Positions 5,183 through 6,636 of a stretch of DNA of 6,636 bases are shown here, piece by piece. The notes under the pieces were generated by a model. That model had not been told where the DNA came from, searched no databases, and worked only from the letters and a program-made list of their open reading frames with translations. Positions within the stretch are counted from its first letter, which is position 1, and every line of letters starts with the position of its first letter. Origin of the DNA: DASTPP01 sp035762175. Lineage in GTDB: Bacteria; Myxococcota_A; Polyangia; Polyangiales; Polyangiaceae. Where the stretch lies: positions 1 to 6,636 of the forward strand of contig DASTPP010000288.1 of the NCBI GenBank assembly GCA_035762175.1. Direction: 5' to 3'. The position numbers and the translations under genes were made by a program.

Positions 5183-5194
5183 TTCGCATGCGAA
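5183..5194. promoter_or_regulatory. Perfect 12-bp palindrome in the divergent promoter region, candidate operator
   Basis: TTCGCATGCGAA is exactly self-complementary and lies 86 bases before the thiolase start and about 100 before the phosphatase start. This is a typical position for a dimeric repressor acting on one or both genes. Fatty-acid breakdown genes are often controlled by TetR- or FadR-type regulators, but no regulator gene is in the window and I do not recognise the site as a known operator. A -10-like TACGAT (5105-5100, minus strand) lies nearer the phosphatase but is too close to its start to be convincing. Confidence 0.35.
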
Positions 5195-5237
5195 AGGTTT
5201 TCCCGCCCCGCGGCCGGGCGACCGGGCCGCCGGGGGG

Positions 5238-5258
5238 GCGGGGTCGCCCCGCGCGGGG
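5238..5258 (+). promoter_or_regulatory. Two mutually exclusive stems just before the thiolase ribosome site
   Basis: CCCCGC at 5247-5252 can pair upstream with GCGGGG (5238-5243, loop TCG) to form a compact hairpin. The same CCCCGC also forms a 12-bp self-complementary block with GCGGGG at 5253-5258. The structures end eight or more bases before the AGGAGG. Such an arrangement could tune translation, but the sequence here is almost pure G and C, so chance pairing is likely. Confidence 0.22.
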
Positions 5259-5265
5259 CCGGGGC

Positions 5266-5271
5266 AGGAGG
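5266..5271 (+). promoter_or_regulatory. Shine-Dalgarno AGGAGG that fixes the thiolase start
   Basis: A perfect AGGAGG lies nine bases before ATG 5281. It settles the start against the longer open frame beginning at the ATG at 5188, whose extra 31 residues are Arg/Gly/Pro-rich and unlike any thiolase N-terminus. Confidence 0.85.
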
Positions 5272-5280
5272 CAAAGCGCC

Positions 5281-6516
5281 ATGCGTGACGTGTTCATTCT
5301 CGACGCGGTTCGTACGCCCCGGGGCCGGGGCAAGGCGGGCAAGGGCGCGCTCTCGGGCGTGCACCCCCAAGAGCTCTTGGCCCAGACGCTCACCCGGCTC
5401 GTCGAGCGCGCGGGGGTCGACAAGGGCGACGTCGAGGACGTCGTCGCGGGCGTGGTCTCGCAGACCGGCGAGCAGGGCGCCAACGTGGCGCGCAACGCGG
5501 TGCTGAGCGCGGGCTTCCCCGACGGGGTGACGGGGGTGACGCTGAACCGCTTCTGCGGCTCGGGCCTGCAGGCGGTCAACTTCGCCGCCATGGGCGTGAT
5601 GAGCGGGCAGCAAGAGCTGGTCGTCGGCGGCGGGGTCGAGAGCATGTCGCGCGTGCCGATGGGCTCGGACGGCGGGGGCATGGACGGCAACAACCTGCAC
5701 CTGCGCCAGCGCGTGGCGCAGGTGCCGCAGGGCATCAGCGCCGACCTCATCGCGACGCTCGAGGGCATCGGGCGCGACGAGGTCGACGCCTTCGCCGAGC
5801 GCTCGCAGCGCGCGGCCGCGCGCGCCATCGAAGAGGGGCGCTTCGCCAAGAGCCTCTTCGCCGTGGTCGACCCGGCGACGGGCAAGGCGCTGCTCGAGCG
5901 CGACGAGTACCCGCGGCCCGAGACCACGAAAGAGACCCTCGCCAAGCTCGAGCCGGCCTTCGTGACGATGGGCGCGGCGGCGGTGGGCCCGAACGGCGAG
6001 ACGCTCGACCAGATCGCGCTCGTGCGCTACCCGCAGGTCCGCGAGATCAAGCACGTGCACACCGCGGGCAACTCGAGCGGCATCGTCGACGGGGCGGCCG
6101 CCGTGCTGCTCGCCTCGGGCGAGTACGTGAAGGGGCGCGGGCTCAAGGCGCGCGCGCGCGTCCGGGCGATGGCGACCGCGGGGGCCGAGCCGGTCATCAT
6201 GCTGACGGCGCCGGCGCCCGCGTCCGAGAAGGCGCTCAAGCTGGCGGGCATGAAGGCGTCCGACATCGACCTGTGGGAGATCAACGAGGCCTTCGCCGTC
6301 GTGCCGCTGCAGACCATTCGCAAGCTCGACATCGACCCGGCCCGCGTGAACGTGAACGGCGGCGCCATCGCCCTCGGCCACCCGCTCGGCGCCACGGGCG
6401 CCGTGCTGCTCGGCACGGCGCTCGACGAGCTCGAGCGAAGCGGCAAGGCGACCGCCCTCGTCACCCTCTGCATCGGCGGGGGCATGGGCATCGCGACGAT
6501 CATCGAACGGGTGTAA
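5281..6516 (+). CDS. Thiolase, acetyl-CoA C-acyltransferase/acetyltransferase
   Basis: The 411-residue product is a complete, canonical thiolase. It cleaves 3-ketoacyl-CoA with CoA to give acetyl-CoA and a shortened acyl-CoA in beta-oxidation, or condenses two acetyl-CoA in the reverse direction. It begins with the usual DAVRTPRGR (8-16). Cys92 in NRFCGSG is the acyl-carrying nucleophile. GGGVESMSRVP (117-127), HTAGNSSGIVDGAA (260-273) and NEAF (335-338) are family signatures. His367 in GHPLGATGA and Cys397 in CIGGGMG complete the active site. Residues 221-260 contain a stretch (GPNGETLDQIALVRYPQV) longer than in short biosynthetic thiolases; from memory it resembles the variant seen in actinobacterial FadA6-like enzymes. 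Degradative and biosynthetic roles cannot be told apart from sequence alone. No partner such as a hydroxyacyl-CoA dehydrogenase lies within the window, so it appears to stand alone here. It is divergent from the phosphatase. Confidence 0.95.
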   Translation: MRDVFILDAVRTPRGRGKAGKGALSGVHPQELLAQTLTRLVERAGVDKGDVEDVVAGVVSQTGEQGANVARNAVLSAGFPDGVTGVTLNRFCGSGLQAVNFAAMGVMSGQQELVVGGGVESMSRVPMGSDGGGMDGNNLHLRQRVAQVPQGISADLIATLEGIGRDEVDAFAERSQRAAARAIEEGRFAKSLFAVVDPATGKALLERDEYPRPETTKETLAKLEPAFVTMGAAAVGPNGETLDQIALVRYPQVREIKHVHTAGNSSGIVDGAAAVLLASGEYVKGRGLKARARVRAMATAGAEPVIMLTAPAPASEKALKLAGMKASDIDLWEINEAFAVVPLQTIRKLDIDPARVNVNGGAIALGHPLGATGAVLLGTALDELERSGKATALVTLCIGGGMGIATIIERV

Positions 6517-6554
6517 GGCGGCCGGCGGGGGGGTCGGCGGGCGGGCGGCCGGCG
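6517..6554. repeat. 11-bp direct repeat after the thiolase stop
   Basis: GGCGGCCGGCG occurs at 6517-6527, directly after the TAA, and again at 6544-6554. The copies are 27 bases apart in a G-rich stretch. There is no sign of an element between them, and simple-sequence origin is likely. Confidence 0.5.
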
Positions 6555-6596
6555 AAGGCACGCCCCTCGTCCGGGCGGCGGTCGTTCTGCGCGCTC

Positions 6597-6625
6597 TTCG
6601 GGCACCCCGAACTCGCCCTGCGGGC
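6597..6625. terminator. Hairpins downstream of the thiolase, probable terminator
   Basis: TTCGGG (6597-6602) pairs perfectly with CCCGAA (6606-6611) around a three-base loop. A second small stem follows, GCCC (6615-6618) with GGGC (6622-6625). They lie 80-110 bases after the thiolase stop. No T-run is visible before the window ends. They could end the thiolase transcript or belong to a gene beginning off-window. Confidence 0.35.
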
Positions 6626-6636
6626 TCAGACAGCAG

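Noticed and set aside
3504..5288. 594-residue plus-strand frame opposite the phosphatase
   Set aside because: It is the antisense reading of the phosphatase, with Val/Ala/Glu/Gly-rich shadow composition. The minus strand carries all PPP motifs.
3250..6561. Very long minus-strand frame (1103 residues) across the thiolase and phosphatase
   Set aside because: It is antisense to the thiolase and out of frame with the phosphatase; its Arg/Ala/Pro composition is what high third-position GC produces. No domain is visible.

Overview
This GC-rich window most likely comes from a myxobacterium-like member of the Myxococcota. The best evidence is the first protein: it is secreted, has a long Gly/Thr/Ser linker and carries a C-terminal cassette of Cys, short hydrophobic stretch and Arg cluster of the MYXO-CTERM type. 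Glycine-rich linkers on secreted single-haem proteins, very high third-position GC and long antisense open frames fit the same picture. Nothing in the sequence identifies a genus.

Layout. Positions 1-699 hold no convincing gene. This stretch is visibly less GC-rich than the rest and contains a strong hairpin at the left edge, a dyad next to a TTGACA box, a long bipartite stem-loop, a G-quadruplex-type motif and a possible extended -10 box. Positions 700-1572 (+) encode an exported protein with one CXXCH haem-binding motif, a calcium-binding-like Asp repeat, a GTGGS linker and a MYXO-CTERM-like anchor. Positions 1704-3098 (+) form one open frame. Its first part is a lipoprotein mono-haem cytochrome c. 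It then runs, without a stop, through a low-complexity hairpin-rich spacer into a small membrane-anchored protein with ten cysteines, which has its own plausible GTG start at 2556. Positions 3099-3314 are a convergent intergenic gap with strong inverted repeats. Positions 3315-5084 (-) encode a PPP-family protein phosphatase with an N-terminal TerB-like region. Positions 5085-5280 are a divergent intergenic region with a perfect 12-bp palindrome. Positions 5281-6516 (+) encode a thiolase (acetyl-CoA C-acyltransferase). The remaining 120 bases hold a short direct repeat and terminator-like hairpins, and no gene.

How the genes may relate. The two haem proteins are adjacent, on the same strand, and each is exported with a single c-type haem site and a Gly-rich spacer but a different predicted anchor. 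This suggests a small envelope electron-transfer or redox-sensing pair, possibly together with the Cys-rich protein. The phosphatase and thiolase look like independent housekeeping or regulatory genes that share only a divergent promoter region. No CRISPR array, tRNA, rRNA, insertion sequence or phage gene is visible. I do not see strong evidence for a wholly new system. The least ordinary items are the cytochrome pair, the missing stop between the cytochrome and the Cys-rich protein, the TerB-phosphatase fusion and the structured noncoding leader.
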